Source: Symsagittifera roscoffensis
Lineage: Eukaryota > Xenacoelomorpha > Acoela > Convolutidae
Direction of reading: 5' to 3'
Assembly (NCBI RefSeq): GCF_963678635.1
Contig: NC_087065.1
Span: 34,473,679 to 34,533,678 of the forward strand
Length of the DNA stretch: 60,000 bases
Shown: positions 10,538-23,282 of the stretch, piece after piece
Numbering within the stretch: position 1 is the first letter of the stretch
Layout of the letters: every line of letters begins with the position of its first letter
Program-made: the position numbers and the translations under genes
The notes under the pieces: generated by a model
What the model saw: the letters and a program-made list of their open reading frames with translations, nothing else
The model's database searches: none
What the model was told of the DNA's origin: nothing

Positions 10538-13500
10538 ATGAAGAATTCTACAATGACTGTTTGGCTGCTATAAACTACCATATCAAATTCTTACCAAATA
10601 AATATTTTTTTATTAGGTCAAATTGTTTTGTATGGCGTTTTTATGGCGCTTTTTAGAATGTAAGTGAAACAGACTTTTAAATTGAGCCCAGGATGACCTT
10701 TTTCAGACTGTACAAAACCTTAATCTGCCTTTTTTCTTGAGCGAGAACAAAATTACAATAAACAACAAGACCAATCAAATCAAGGCAAAACACTGAAGGT
10801 TTCGACTGTTATTTAAGATCTATGAAATAGTTTAATTTTTTAAATAATAAACTTAAAAGAAGATCAAAAAATAAAAAATTTCAGTTTCCAGATATGCTTT
10901 TTGATTTTTCAGTTTCAGTGCATTTTAACCGTTTTCAAATTTAGCAGCTTTTAGCAGTTTTCGAATTAGCAGTATTCAAACTTTCAGTGCTCTGAAGGAA
11001 AAAACCACACCAAGCACAAATGTTCCAGCGCTTTTTACGAGTGTCGGAGCAACAACGAAAACTATAAATAGACCTTCAACTATACTAGGTGAGATAAGAA
11101 TAAGGATATCGGTTGCTATGCAAATATCACAAAAAGATTCGACAATATTTACAAAAGTACAAAAAAAGTTTTTTTTAATGTTATTGTTTCAAAATTAATT
11201 TTTTTTGTGCGTGGTGTAGTGAAGAAAACTAAATAAAGTAAATTTCATGCATATGGGACAGTCACATTAAAATAATTGCATCGAGCAACGGTTTTTGTAT
11301 CGAAACATGACTCGAAGTGAACAAAAAACTGAAAACTCAAAAAAACTTTCAATCAAATTTTTTAAAATATTTTTTTACAGAAACTGTTTTGAAATTTTGA
11401 AGTGTTTAATTCCAAAAAAGGCGCCAAGAAATTTTCAATTTTTTTAAGTGATGAAAATTTATTGTTGATGCAAAACAAATTTTTAATTGCATGCCTTACT
11501 TGAACAAAACTAGACCGAAAATCAAAAGATTAAAGCTGGTTTTTATCGACATCTTTTTACTTTTTCAATGTCGTTCGAAACTCATCTAAAATGCTTTACT
11601 CTGATATAATAACCGACACAATTATCGTTTTTGTTTTTTGATTTGCGTGGAAAAAAAATTAAAACCCAACCAAATACAAAAATTTTCCTCATTTTAATTT
11701 GTCAGAATAAAATTAGTTGCTGTATATATAGTCTTGTGACTAAGCTACAAAAAAACCAGGTGCACAAATATTTGAAAACTCAACGAACGGAAATTCAACA
11801 AAAAAAATCGTGGACCTTGCATGCATTTTTGAGTTTTTTTTCGTTGCAGCTGAAATTATAAACCTGAAAACATTCAGAGAGCAAGCTTTCGGTTCAAAAA
11901 CGACTAAATTCCAAAAAATGAATTCATTTTATGCGAGAAGAAAAAGTGATTGAATTTGAGCCAGACCGTTTTTTGTCTGACAAAACATGGAACTAGCGTA
12001 AGTATGACATTTATTTTGCTGTGAAATCAAAACTCCAGGCCATTTTTTCTTGTTACACCAGTTTCAGATACAGTTTTCGAGCTGGTTTTTTTAAAAATTG
12101 ATTGAATCAATATCTCATTTAATATTAAAGCTTACAAAGGTGCCAGTTTGAAACCAGATAAAAAAGAGTACTATTGAAGCTTAAATTACCATAATTAAAA
12201 AGCACGTCAAAACTCGAACTCTAAGACCACAAAGACACTGTGTACTTTCTTTGATCTTAAAAAGCTTCCGATATGTTTGACAACACACTTTTACAAGAAA
12301 AACAAGAAAGATATGGTTTCCCCGGACCTGCTTTAGAATTTTTGAATACCAGAAAAATTTAGGCAAAACATTACTGTAGTTACAAAAGAAAACATGCTGA
12401 TTTTCAATGAAGATAACACAAAATTAATTGGACTTTCCAAAAAGAGCATCAGAAAAGTAAACAACTGTTCCACTACTTAGGCGCTCAGAATGATTCTAAT
12501 TTTTCTTCTAAGGAGACCATTTTGCAAAAACACAAAAATTTTATGTCAGGGTTTTGCGGTATGTTTTACAAGTTTTGGAATAAAATCAGGTCCTAAGAGC
12601 ACAAAACGCTTTTATTAAAACCAATTTACCGCAAAAAATGGCTTTTAAAACAGCAGAAGAAAGCGAAATCAGAAACTATCGATTTTTGAACCAAACTTCT
12701 TCTTAAAAGAATGTTTGCTTCAAAATAAAACTTGAGTGCATAGAAATTTTACGTCAAAGTCTAAAACGTCTACATTGTAATTGAGGTCATATTTAAGATT
12801 GAAATCCATATTTATGATTGATTGAAACATCTATGGTATGGAAATTTTCGGGGAACGAGTGCATACTAACCGAAACCAAAGATGCCGTACAAAAACACGA
12901 GTAAGAGAGTTCCACGTAGGCAATTAACTGTGCATAAAAAACGAGCCAAAAAACTCAATAATTAATACAATTGGAAATTTTCTCAGTTTTGCTTAAAAAT
13001 ACTACCCAGCTTTCCTAACAAAAATTGAGTGCTACACTGAAATTTATAAAATAATTTCTAATCATGAATTTTTGGACCAATTCGTTCTGGGACTTACCAA
13101 TTGTTAAACTCATTTTTGATTAGAAATTATATTACAAACACTCCGAAAGTTTTAGGTATGATAGTTAATATTTTTCGGTGCTAAGCTTCTACTTGTTTTG
13201 ATACCAAATAATTTTTAAAAATCTTTTATTGAATAACTATCAAAAGTGAAACGAATGGACGTCATTAAAAGTGTCGTGGCGTCGAAAAACCGTCTGCAAA
13301 TTTCCATGGCGTTCTCGTGATGAGATTTCATTCGGTTGTTAGAGTACTGAAGTTTTTAGGGAATGGAATCTATTATGCTATCTACTTATTACTATTTTTC
13401 AAATGTGTTGACCAAATATTGCCGCAGTAAAAACTGCGCAACAATTTCTGCGGCACAATTTTGGATTTACTCAAATCAAAATAGTTTTTTATGTTTTTCC

Positions 13501-16500
13501 GAGTTACTAAAGAAGACAATTTTCTTAACCATTAACAAAAATAATTTTTTTCAGTTCAGTATTAAAATTTTTTCATTTGTATGGGCAGACCAGCTGTTTT
13601 TAAGAAACTTCGTTACTTGAGGTATATAAGTTTTCGGGTTCATTTCAATCTGTAGAAAAAATATAAGGTTTACTGCAAATAAACCCAGATTTGATTGACA
13701 AAAGTTTGACACACTCTAATTAAACGCATAAATTGAAAAAGAAACTGTTCTGCCTTTGAAAAAAAAGTATTTCTGCGTTTTCTGCGTCCAAAAGTTGTCA
13801 ATAAAACTCAACAACAACAGTTACTTTTGTTTTTAGCAGCTTGCAATTTAACGCTACCGAGATATGTTAAATCTCACTCTGGAGTTCAAATGATTTTAAG
13901 TTATTACTCATGCTCTGTGCCTGTTTATCAGTCGACACCGTGAGGTTTTTTTAATCAGTATTTGTATTTAAATTCGATGAAAAAGCATCAGAATACAGTT
14001 AGTTCTATTTTTTGGTTGTCAAAAAAATGGAAGACACTAAAAAAACTACCTCTTTAAAAAGTTGCAACCATATGCATCGCATTTGACCAAGGTCAGGGAC
14101 AATGTCTTCTAGCTCTATCAAATCTTTTAAATTGGAAGATTCGCCGCGCAAAAAACCCGTACCACATTTCCCTACTTCATTGACGAAAAATGAGAACTTT
14201 TACTACGACTACAGAAACTTTTCGAGAACTTTCAATAATTTTTCTTCCGCAAATTATATTGAATAATCTGTCATCGGTCATGCTGCTCAGAAATTAAGTA
14301 ATATTTTTTCTTCGACCAAAAATTCTAAATTATAGCATAATTAAAATGTTTTAGTTTAGAATTTTTTGTCGGGTTTTTTGGCGCGTATTATTCGAAGAAC
14401 TGTTTTGAATAAATTTTGATTAAATTTATCATTACAGTGTTATTGTTCCGATCATTTACAATGAGGAAAAATTTTTGTTTTTAGTTTTACAAAAAAACGA
14501 ATGTTTCTTTATTTTTGTGTTTGGTTCAAAGTTTTTTTGTGGTACTTGAACAATTAATTGTCGGAATGGGTCGAATGATCATATTGAAGCGTTTGCAATT
14601 AAGTGTGTTGTCGTTTGTTTTGTTTTCCACGCAAAATCAAGTACCTCAAATAATCATTGGAATATGTCGATTTATTTATATTATCAAAACACTTTTAGTC
14701 GTGATTCGAACTACCTGAAATAATTTTTTTCTAATTTCACAGTGTCGAGAAAAAACCGGATAAAAATTTTTGATTTTTGGCCTAACTTCGAACCAATGAC
14801 GTGAGCGTGCAGACTTACAGTAGCTTATTAGGCTTAATTCAAGCCGTGAAAACTTAGCTTTACACGAGTAAAGTTAGTTTTTGGACTTTTTTTATTGGAA
14901 CTCAAAGAAAACAAAATTAAAAAGCTAAGAAAACTTTTGCAAAAACTACATTAATTTGAAAAAGTGTACTTAGGAAAAAAAATGAAAAAATGTTGACTGA
15001 ATGTTTTGTGCTATCAGCACAGTAACTGGCTATCCCTGTTTCCATTTTCAATTGTTATTCATTTTTTTGAAAAAATTTTTTGTTTATGTCTAATTCACTA
15101 ACGATCTACGCGTTTATATAATTCTCTCAACACACTACGCACAAAACACAAAAATTACTGAAAAGAAAATTAATTTTTTTTTGTAATTTTTGTAATGAAT
15201 GTGGTCGGAGTATTCTGTGTTACTTGCACTGGCAACTATCTGTACTGGTTTAAATTGCAATATTTAAAAAAGGAATATAAGTCACGCGAATAACATAATA
15301 ACTGTCAGCTTTTATTTGAGAGCCTTCAGTAAACTGTTGTGGATCGACCATTGTGAACTAACTTTCACAGTTGTGAACTGACAGTTGGGAACTAACTTCA
15401 AAACGATTTACAGAAATTTGTTTTTATAAAAGAGTATAACGAATTGCGGTATAGCGAGTAGCACAGAACGCATCGACAACAACGATTGATGAAATGTATT
15501 CAAAACTCTGAAATAGAAACGAAAAAAAAGTAATGTGAATAAAGAGATGCGTTCTTATATATTTGAGATATCATAGTCAATTTTAATTCTTGTTCTTGTC
15601 CAATTTTAATTTGCCGGAGAAACCTAAAAAATCGACACCCGTTTTTCTGGAAACTGAGACACTTTGCTTGGGTGTTTTTGAACTCCAAATTAACTTTGGA
15701 AAAGCTTTAAACTGATTCTACCCTTGACTTAGTAAGAATGTTTTTTGAAGTATACAGAAACTTTCAAAGCGTTCATTTTAAATCAAAGGTTTGATTTTTA
15801 AATTTTTTTCTGCAGTTATTTTTATAATTAAATAACAAAATTGAAAACTAAATTTGTTATCAAAAAATTACAATAAATTTACTTCAATAATGAATGTTTT
15901 GCAATAATGCTTGCCTTAATTGTTCCAAATGAGACTTGTTTTAAAAAAATCCAAACAACTGTTCGTAATAAAAAGTAATAAAAAACTTAGTACTGAAAAG
16001 TAATAACTTAACAAGTAATAATTTAACAAGTAATAAAAAACTTAAAACACAGCTGCAGAAAAAGTTCCTCCTGACTTTCAGCGTTCAAAAAAAGAAAGTG
16101 TTTCGTCGATTTAACAGTTCGATAAATATTGTTGCCAACCGACAGGAATATGAAAATATTTCATTGAAAAAACAAGCACAAAATGAAAAGCAAATGCCCG
16201 GGTATCAGTGCCACTTTAATGCTGACCAGCGACGATTCCCCGCTGCAAAAACCCTTAAAACCAGCAATGAAGTAGCGATGTAATAGCGCTGAACATTGAT
16301 GACTCAATGCTGATTCATCATTGTTACAGCAATTAATTTGAGCTGGATCTTCCGAACCTAAGAAGTTCTGAAAAAATTGCTTTTGATAGGCTAATTTTGG
16401 TCGAAAAGTTACAATTTTTCAATATTTCTCACTATTTTGCTGAAAATGGCATTTTTTTTTTTAAAAATCAGAATAGATACCCTAAAATATCGTATTGAAA

Positions 16501-17155
16501 AGACTCAAAAACCTTGAAAAACATTTTTTTGAAAAGTTGTCAAGACCGTCTCAAGAATTTAATCGAATCGACTGATTTTGTGATCCTTGTACTACAGCAA
16601 TCAGTTTTGCTTGTTATCTGTCTGTCATTCATTTAAAAGCTATTTCCGATTAGAAGCAGAAAATAAATTCTTATAAAAAGATTACACGAAGAGTTTAACA
16701 TTTCAAGGAAAATAATTTGGAATAGATGTGGCATCCCTCTTAAATTTAGAGGCCTATTTTGCCCATCTTAAGTTTGGTGGCGCATTTTGCCCATCACACA
16801 TGTTGCCTCACAATTATTGCGGCACATTGTGTGTCAGATATAAAGGACAAATTTTGTGACGGGCGAAGTACTCTTAGACGCATATTGGAAGACCGATGAG
16901 TATAAGAAAATAGAACCAGAAACTTTTTTGAAGTTTTTTTTACAAAAAAAATTCTAGTACACATACAAATTGAACTACCGTTTTTGGATTGCAAAATAAA
17001 CAGCTTGTTGCAAATGAAAGTCATTAATGTCAGCGATTTTTTCTTGTTCGTATGCTGATCTGATTTCTGCTAGTAGTGGTGATAATGATCAGGATGATAA
17101 AAAGCGACTTCAGTTGTGTGATATGCGATTGGTATCATCTGAAAGACTGCAGGGT

Positions 17156-17257
17156 TCAGTAGAGGTCGAAGTTGTCCTGCACCTGGGCTGACCTGGTCTG
17201 TCCGTACTTCTTAGCCCCATGGTCCTGAGCGATGCTCATGTTGTCCCTGATTCTGCT
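17156..17257 (-). CDS. Unrecognised small two-exon gene B, exon 2
   Basis: Acceptor TTTCAG precedes 33 codons and TGA. The peptide begins SRIRDNMSIAQDHGAK and ends KYGQTRSAQVQDNFDLY. Compared with gene A exon 2, length and phase are identical. Eighteen of the last 21 residues or more match, although many third positions differ, which is the signature of purifying selection on a protein. Joined to 17572-17697 it gives a 75-aa product. Function unknown. Confidence 0.78.
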   Translation of the reverse strand, partial: SRIRDNMSIAQDHGAKKYGQTRSAQVQDNFDLY

Positions 17258-17571
17258 CTGAAACATTCACACAGAGGTTCACAAGGTTTCAATGGAATCG
17301 GAACAAGTTTTTATAGTTAGCTCTGTATTGAGTATGATCTCTCTAAAAAGTTTCAAAGTTTCTATAAGAGCCATGACAATTTTGAAGGATCTACTTAACT
17401 CTCAGTTTTCTTTTCAAATGCGAAATGGGCCTTCTTTGCAATAAGTCTATAGTTTTTATGTACTTAGGAATTGATTTTTATTTCGCATATAATATATCGT
17501 AAAAATGAGGCAGGTGAGCAAAAATTTCACCCATGAAAAGCATAGAGAGAGACTATCAAATTTTAACTCAC

Positions 17572-17697
17572 TTTTCCGTTGATACTTGAGGGTCGTTTTG
17601 TAGAATACCGGCTCGAACCCGATCTTCTGGATCCAGTTGTAGAGTAGTACGAAGGCGATCGGGATCGAGATCTAGACTTCTTATTTCCAAAAACCAT
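17572..17697 (-). CDS. Unrecognised small two-exon gene B, exon 1
   Basis: The ATG at 17697 starts MVFGNKKSRSRSRSPSYY. It continues with a Ser/Arg-rich stretch lacking the Gly/Tyr block of gene A and ends SSINGK at a GTGAGT donor in phase 0. The 42-codon exon is followed by a 314-bp intron, about the same as in gene A (306 bp). The in-frame ORF extends upstream to another ATG at 17763. The MVFG start is preferred because homology with gene A begins there. Confidence 0.78.
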
Positions 17698-17793
17698 ATT
17701 GTTGAGTTTTTTGCTAAATGTTATCACAGTTGATGCTTTAGGTTGCGATGGTTTGATTTGCAAGGAACTGAAAAGCTGAATATTTTTGGATGG

Positions 17794-17801
17794 TACTTAT
17801 A
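17794..17801 (-). promoter_or_regulatory. TATA-box candidate of gene B
   Basis: Minus-strand TATAAGTACCATCCA, about 100 nt upstream of the ATG. It aligns with TATATATACCAACCA upstream of gene A. Confidence 0.5.
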
Positions 17802-18322
17802 CTCCAATAATTTAGAGACCTGCTATTGTGAAAGGTTGAGTTAACATTTGTTCATGTGCGAATAATGAATTTAAGTATTCAAAGAAGTGAACTTTTATTA
17901 TCACCTGAAAACTATCACACACAGAATCAAACCAGAAGGTTTTGAGCTAATCTAATATTGAATAAATTTACCTCTCTTTCCCCAAACGTCGTAACAATGA
18001 TGTCCTGGGGAGGGTTTCGAAAATGAGCAAAATAAAAAAACGAAGAAAATTAGCTGTTCGAAAACATTAAGGAAAAATTGCTCTCTTTTAAATGATAATT
18101 TTATTGATTTCGAAGTGGGGAAGAAATGCCTGTAGTTAGTCACTGGAGCCGCCGTTTACTCATGCACACTGTTTTAGCGATAAAATGGATTTTGTTGCGG
18201 CAATAAGATAAACCACTGTTGGTTTGAGAGTTTTCGTGAGCTTCGTTTTATGTTTCAGTTTTCCCAAATATTATGGTAAATAAGACACCACATAACTTTT
18301 GCTTCTTCAATTTTTAATTAAT

Positions 18323-19011
18323 GTTCCAATTTTCGAAGAAATTGGAATACTTATGCTCGGGGTGGTTTTTTATTCAGTCAATTTTCGCCGATCGAAATAA
18401 TAGTTTTCAACAAAAATATTTGGATCTACTTAACAATCTCCACCCCTTTCAAGAAGGGGGGATTGTTAAGAAGATTGAATGGATCAATTTTTCGACCAAT
18501 CAGAATGCAGAAAAATTAGAATTCACAATTGAAAGTTCAGTGCTAATTTACTGCAATTATTTATAGGGGTGGAGATTCTTAAGTAGGTAGCATAGGGGGG
18601 AGATTGTTAAGTAGATCCAAGTTTTCTATGCCCCATTGAAGATATTGACTTCCTGAACTCAAATTTACAAAAATATTTTACCTCCAATTATTTTTTGTTA
18701 AGTTCTGGGGGTTGAAAATTGCCAAATTGGTCATGTTATGGACTAATTTATGCGGGCTTTGAAGAATGTATTCATATTGCTGAGAGCGTTTATTCATGCT
18801 TGGCAAATTATCCCGCACAACAAAATCAGTTCAAATAGCATTGAGGCTAGCTAATCCGATCGGTCGTATTAATTTCGTGCGAATAAAAATTTCACACTTT
18901 GATATTGTCCAAAATTTATAGGTTTTCAATATTTTGTTTTCCCAAAAACTATTCGGTATGAAATACAGGATAGTCGGAAAATTCAGGGCTTTGTTCTGAT
19001 ATATGAGCAGT
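18323..19011. mobile_element. Foldback family copy (one arm) with nested MITE
   Basis: In right-arm orientation it contains the ATGCTCGGGGTGG-type motif, the TTCAGTCAATTTTCG(C/G)CGATCG motif, and the sequence around CCATTGAAGATATTGACTTC. It ends in a decayed terminal hairpin followed by ATATGAGCAGT. It matches the reverse complement of 26387-27008 over most of its length. A separate small element (18420-18620) is inserted within it. Confidence 0.7.
18420..18620. mobile_element. MITE with perfect 22-bp terminal inverted repeats
   Basis: The left end TTGGATCTACTTAACAATCT (plus CC) is exactly mirrored at the right end (GGAGATTGTTAAGTAGATCCAA). The 201-bp interior has further inverted pieces (ACCCCTTTC and AGAAGGGG, GGGGTGGAGATT). 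A fragment of the same element sits inside another foldback copy near 26793-26850. No clear target-site duplication was found. Confidence 0.7.
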
Positions 19012-19019
19012 CTTATTAC

Positions 19020-20080
19020 AAATTGAAAAAGCTTAAAACCGTAAAGGGACAAAAATATGAAAAACTTTTTTTTGGAGGCATAAAATTGCCAGTATCATGA
19101 CTAGTTTCTGAGAAAACTTGCTGAGGAAAAAATTTTGCTCTCAGTATGAGGAATTTATCAGCTCAAACTGATATTTTGTGACACCGATGAGCTTGATTTA
19201 CTCTGGCTCCGAAGCATTGACAGACAAAAAAAACTGAAAAAGTACTTGTTCCGGTGTCAAAAAACAACAAATTTTTGTACGAGTAGTTTCGCGCTGATGA
19301 TCTAAATGAGCCGACAAATTAATTTTTCTATCAAAGATATTTGAAAAATTACTGCTCCTATTCATTGATAAGTTTATCATAGGCAGTTACAATGTTTTTA
19401 AATTTTGGGTAACATTCTGTTAAAAGCGCCAAAGACCTTGTAATTTCTGAGGTATTTTTTTTCCGCATGCTAAATAGTAAGTCAAGCTCATTCCCCTTCC
19501 AAGGAACCAACTTGAGCCCATGACTTCATTTTTCTTGCTCCGAAACTGGACATGTCGTACTGCTTACTTTAAGCCTCGCCTCCATCACAAGATTTCACAA
19601 TTTTTTATCCGACTATCTTTCAAACATTTCATCTAGCTTGTCAAAGCTTCAACCCTATATCTTTAATAACTTCACAAAAGACAAAATTGATTTAATTTCT
19701 TTTTTGAAAAGGGAAAAAAATAGGTCTCCTGACTGCAGATGAATGCAACAATTAACACAGAGGTAACGCGAAGCTGATACAAAACAACAAAAAAAATCTA
19801 GGCAAAATGTTTAGAAACAACTAGGTGAAACAGATTTGTTGAAAGTATAGACGAAAGACAACTAGGGCTGAAGCTGGAGATGAGAAACTTTTTGAATCTG
19901 TTATTCTGATGAAAGACGACATTAGTAACAACAAAATTCAAATTTTCCCAAGACCTTAGTTGTTTCTTTACTTAAATGAGTGAAAATTATGAAAATTTTT
20001 GAGATGTTGGAATTTTCCCATTAAGATAATTTCCTCTTGCAAAAAATTAGGGATTTGCCGTTTTTGCCAGGAAAATTTTT
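19020..20080. other. No gene recognised
   Basis: AT-rich sequence with only short ORFs. Neither strand shows a recognisable domain, splice-supported exon or strong repeat structure. Confidence 0.5.
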
Positions 20081-20089
20081 GCAACCGGT

Positions 20090-21100
20090 TGCAATATTTT
20101 TCTCAAGATTTGGTAAACTAGATTTGAAAAACAAAATCATTTTTTTTTAATTTGACACTTTAAAATTTTTTAGTTTTTCTGCAAAACAAGTCGTGGCCGC
20201 TAAAGTGGAGAGTTTTCCAAAAACCGAATTTCTCGGATGAACACTTAAACCGAGAACTGGCACGGTAGTTTTCGAGTAAAGTCTTGTATGAAAGCCATGA
20301 ATTTTTACCTTAAAAAAAGGGCGCAGCCAAGTATAACAGTAGATTTTGAACAACCTGTTTTTTGCCCTAACTCTTTGATATCAGATTGGGCAGGATAGTT
20401 ATCGAGTTCAAAAAAAAGTAAATAAATCAAAAATTTATTATTTCCGAGAGTCATGAATTTTTTAATGAAAATTATTTGGGGATATCCGCTTATGAAAACG
20501 AGATTCATGCAGCCCTATTTCGATTGAACCCAAAAACTCAGATTTGGGATAAAACCTTACGAGAAAATTCAAATTTTTTTGGAAAAATGGTCAAAAAAAT
20601 CAAAAATTTTGAATTTTCAGGAAACATAACTTCTTGTGCCAAAAAAGTGGACATTGTCGCTGATGCAAAAGAACTTAGCATAACTCGTTATTTGAATTGA
20701 ACTCAAACTCTCAGATATGGGAGGGTACTTTTCGAGAAAGTTCAAAAAGTTTTACAAAAAGGTCTGAAAATCAAAAATTTCATTTTTCAGAGGGCGAAAA
20801 CTTATTGTAAAAAACCTGTGTGCGACCGCTAATGCAGAGAAATTTCCGACTACCTGTTATCTCCGTAAAGCGCGCCAACTCAAATTTCGGAGGTTGGTTT
20901 CCGAGAAAAGTCACAAAGTTTCAAAAACAATGGTCGGAAAACCACAAATTTGACTAATCCGAGGGACATAACTTTATGGGTAACATATTTTGCGCTTAGC
21001 GGCTCATGCAAGATAATTATAAATTCTGTTCAAATTAAAATTTCAGATTTGAGATGGTAGTTTTCTAGAAAATGAATGGAAAATTAAAAATATGGGTCAA
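20090..21100. repeat. Diverged tandem repeat, unit roughly 170-200 bp
   Basis: Successive segments repeat the same order of motifs: ACTCAGATTTGGGA / ACTCTCAGATATGGGAG / ACTCAAATTTCGGAGG, then a GAGAAA(A/G)TTCAAA motif, a TCAAAAATTT motif, a CAGG(A/G)..CATAACTT motif and a GCTAATGCAGA / GCTGATGCAAA motif. At least four degenerate units are visible by eye. The short ORFs in this region follow from the repeat. Confidence 0.55.
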
Positions 21101-21675
21101 TTATTCTACCCATAGACTTTTTCGGAAGCTGCACACATAGGGTAAGTATGAAGAGACTAGGAAGTGTACAGCACACAAGTAGTTTTTTTTATGTGTAGGC
21201 AGTCTTTTCATTAACTATTAATACCCCTTTTTGAAAATTAATAGAAAAATATTTGAGGGTTAAAATTGTTGCTAAAAGTGAAAACAGTTTCCAAAGCGTC
21301 TCGAAAAATTTTTTTATTGACCCAACCCCATACATTCTCATAATACTTATGTTTTTTATTAAACAGAAATGGAAAAAAACGAGGAAAGCAAGATATTTTT
21401 GTTTTGAAAACGATAGAACGAGCGGAAACAAAGCCGACAATCTTTGAACAGGCAACAATTGAACTGGAAAAAAAACTTTTAAAAAAATTATAAGTCTCTG
21501 AAACTTTATTTTAAGTCCCTGAAATTTTATTTTATAACACTAGCAACTAAAACTATACTTGCTTGCAGCACAAGCAAAACCCCTGATATGGCAATTTAGC
21601 TGACAAAACGCGAGCAGACAAACTAAAACCGGACAATTGAATTACCGGAAAAAATTTCTCAATGCATACATACAG

Positions 21676-21757
21676 AAAAAACAAGGTCCGGTCGGGTTTT
21701 GAACCCCAGGCAGTAAGGTGCAAAGACGATGACGTTACCTCTGAGTCAAATACAAAA
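21676..21757 (-). repeat. tRNA-like (SINE-like) fragment
   Basis: The minus strand has GACTCAGAGGTAACG (A-box-like), then a CACCTTACTGCC segment and a perfect B-box GGTTCAAAACC. The spacing suits a tRNA-derived promoter. No convincing acceptor stem closes, so a SINE head is more likely than a tRNA gene. Confidence 0.4.
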
Positions 21758-21769
21758 GAAACTCCAAGT

Positions 21770-23280
21770 TATTGAGATTCAATGATAAAGCAAATTAAAA
21801 TTTGCATGGAAAGTAGTTTACGTGTTATAAAATTAAAAGCTTCCCAAATACAAGTTACGTGGTTTCGCAAGTCTAAATAAGTGATTTGAGAAAAAACGAA
21901 ACATCATAGCTTCTCTCGTGTTCTTTATAGAGGAAAAGTAAATTGAGCTGTTTGTGCACATTTTAAAAATGTTTTTAATCATTTTAATCAAAATTTTCTG
22001 TAGATAAAAAATGAAATAAGAAAAACTGCTAGGGCTAATTTTCTTTAAATGTTTTGTTGAACAAACAATTGAACGAAATCTTGGAAATTTCAAGCATAAA
22101 TCAAAAAATGAATAATTTCTCCGAAAAAAATATTTACATAAAGTTTTGGGAGTAACCATAAATTATTCATTTTTTTCAAAAAATCAATGGAAAAAACCTA
22201 ATCTAAAATTTTTGATACAGCTGCAAATCAAAGTCACTCTGAACTACACATCAAGGACATAAAAAACCAATAAAACATTCGAAAACACAGCGAAGCAAAG
22301 CGGAGCGTCGCATCACTAGCGCAAAAACTAAAAAAAAATATTGTAAAATGTTGGATAGAAAATGAGACAAAAGCCACTCAGTGGCAGTTTTTATTAATAA
22401 ATAAAAAAAAACTATGCATACTAAGTATCTCTAGCGTGAAAAAATATTCAAAATCATTTACAGAGAGGCAAAAACGGCAATAGTTGATAGACTACCATTT
22501 AACCGAGAAAAAAAACGTATTGTTGCTTAAAACTTTTACGCTTCATTTTTTTCGAAGCACACAAAAAATGTTTTCATTTTTTGCTGATAAAACGCAATAA
22601 AAGCTAGTAAGATGATTTAATTTATGCTCGAAATACTCAAGCGAACACAAATTTTTGAAAGGCTTGGATATTTTTGTGGTTTCATGCTGAAGCAAATTGA
22701 TCTTTTTACAGATTTATGTGAAAAATTGTAAGCTGGAAAAAAGTCTAGCTCCCGTTAGTGACCTATTTTGAGTTCAGCTATTAAAAAAGATACAGAAAAA
22801 AATTCTTTCGGAAATTAGCAGGAAAATTTTTTATAGAATTACCTTATTTACATGCTTAGTACATATTTTTTTTGTTCTTGTTAGAAGTTAAGGCTGGGAA
22901 TAAAACAGTGTAAATAAGCCAGGAAAATTTATCATCTTACGCCATGTCTCCATTAACGTTTCATACAAATCAAATTAGCGATTCCCTGTTTGACTAATCC
23001 ATTATGAAAAATTGATCTAACCAAAAAAAGTCTTGCAATATCTCTGATTATCGTAGTTGTTATTAAGAAATTTGAACCAGACTTATATTTTAGCACATTT
23101 ACAATCAGAGATAATTGATACTGTAGGTTATACTGCTGTAAGTAGCGCCCCCATACTCCTTCAACCCTGGCTGAACAATTGTTTGCACTTTTGCCTTTTG
23201 TTACCGTTGTTAGACTGCTCCTTTTGTCTTTCGTTACAGTTTTGGCTCATCGACTGTAAAAATTTCATAAGGAGCTTTTG
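21770..23280. other. No gene recognised
   Basis: AT-rich intergenic sequence with short uninformative ORFs. No domain or splice-supported exon was seen. Confidence 0.5.
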
Positions 23281-23282
23281 AC

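Larger units (their letters stand above)
9128..16199. repeat. Tandem segmental duplication, copy 2
   Basis: Head-to-tail copy of 2203-9127. It ends at about 16199, where GCAAATGCCC is followed by GGGTATCAG instead of the ATTTGCTG seen at the internal junction. The breakpoints share only the microhomology CCC. Relative to copy 1 it carries two extra blocks, about 13475-13711 (flanked by ACTC on both sides) and about 13770-13942, and lacks about 220 bp near 12343. The low divergence implies a fairly recent event. Confidence 0.92.

Noticed and set aside
21676-21757. Functional tRNA gene
   Set aside because: A perfect B-box is present, but the acceptor stem and anticodon stem do not close by eye. 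SINE-like origin is preferred.
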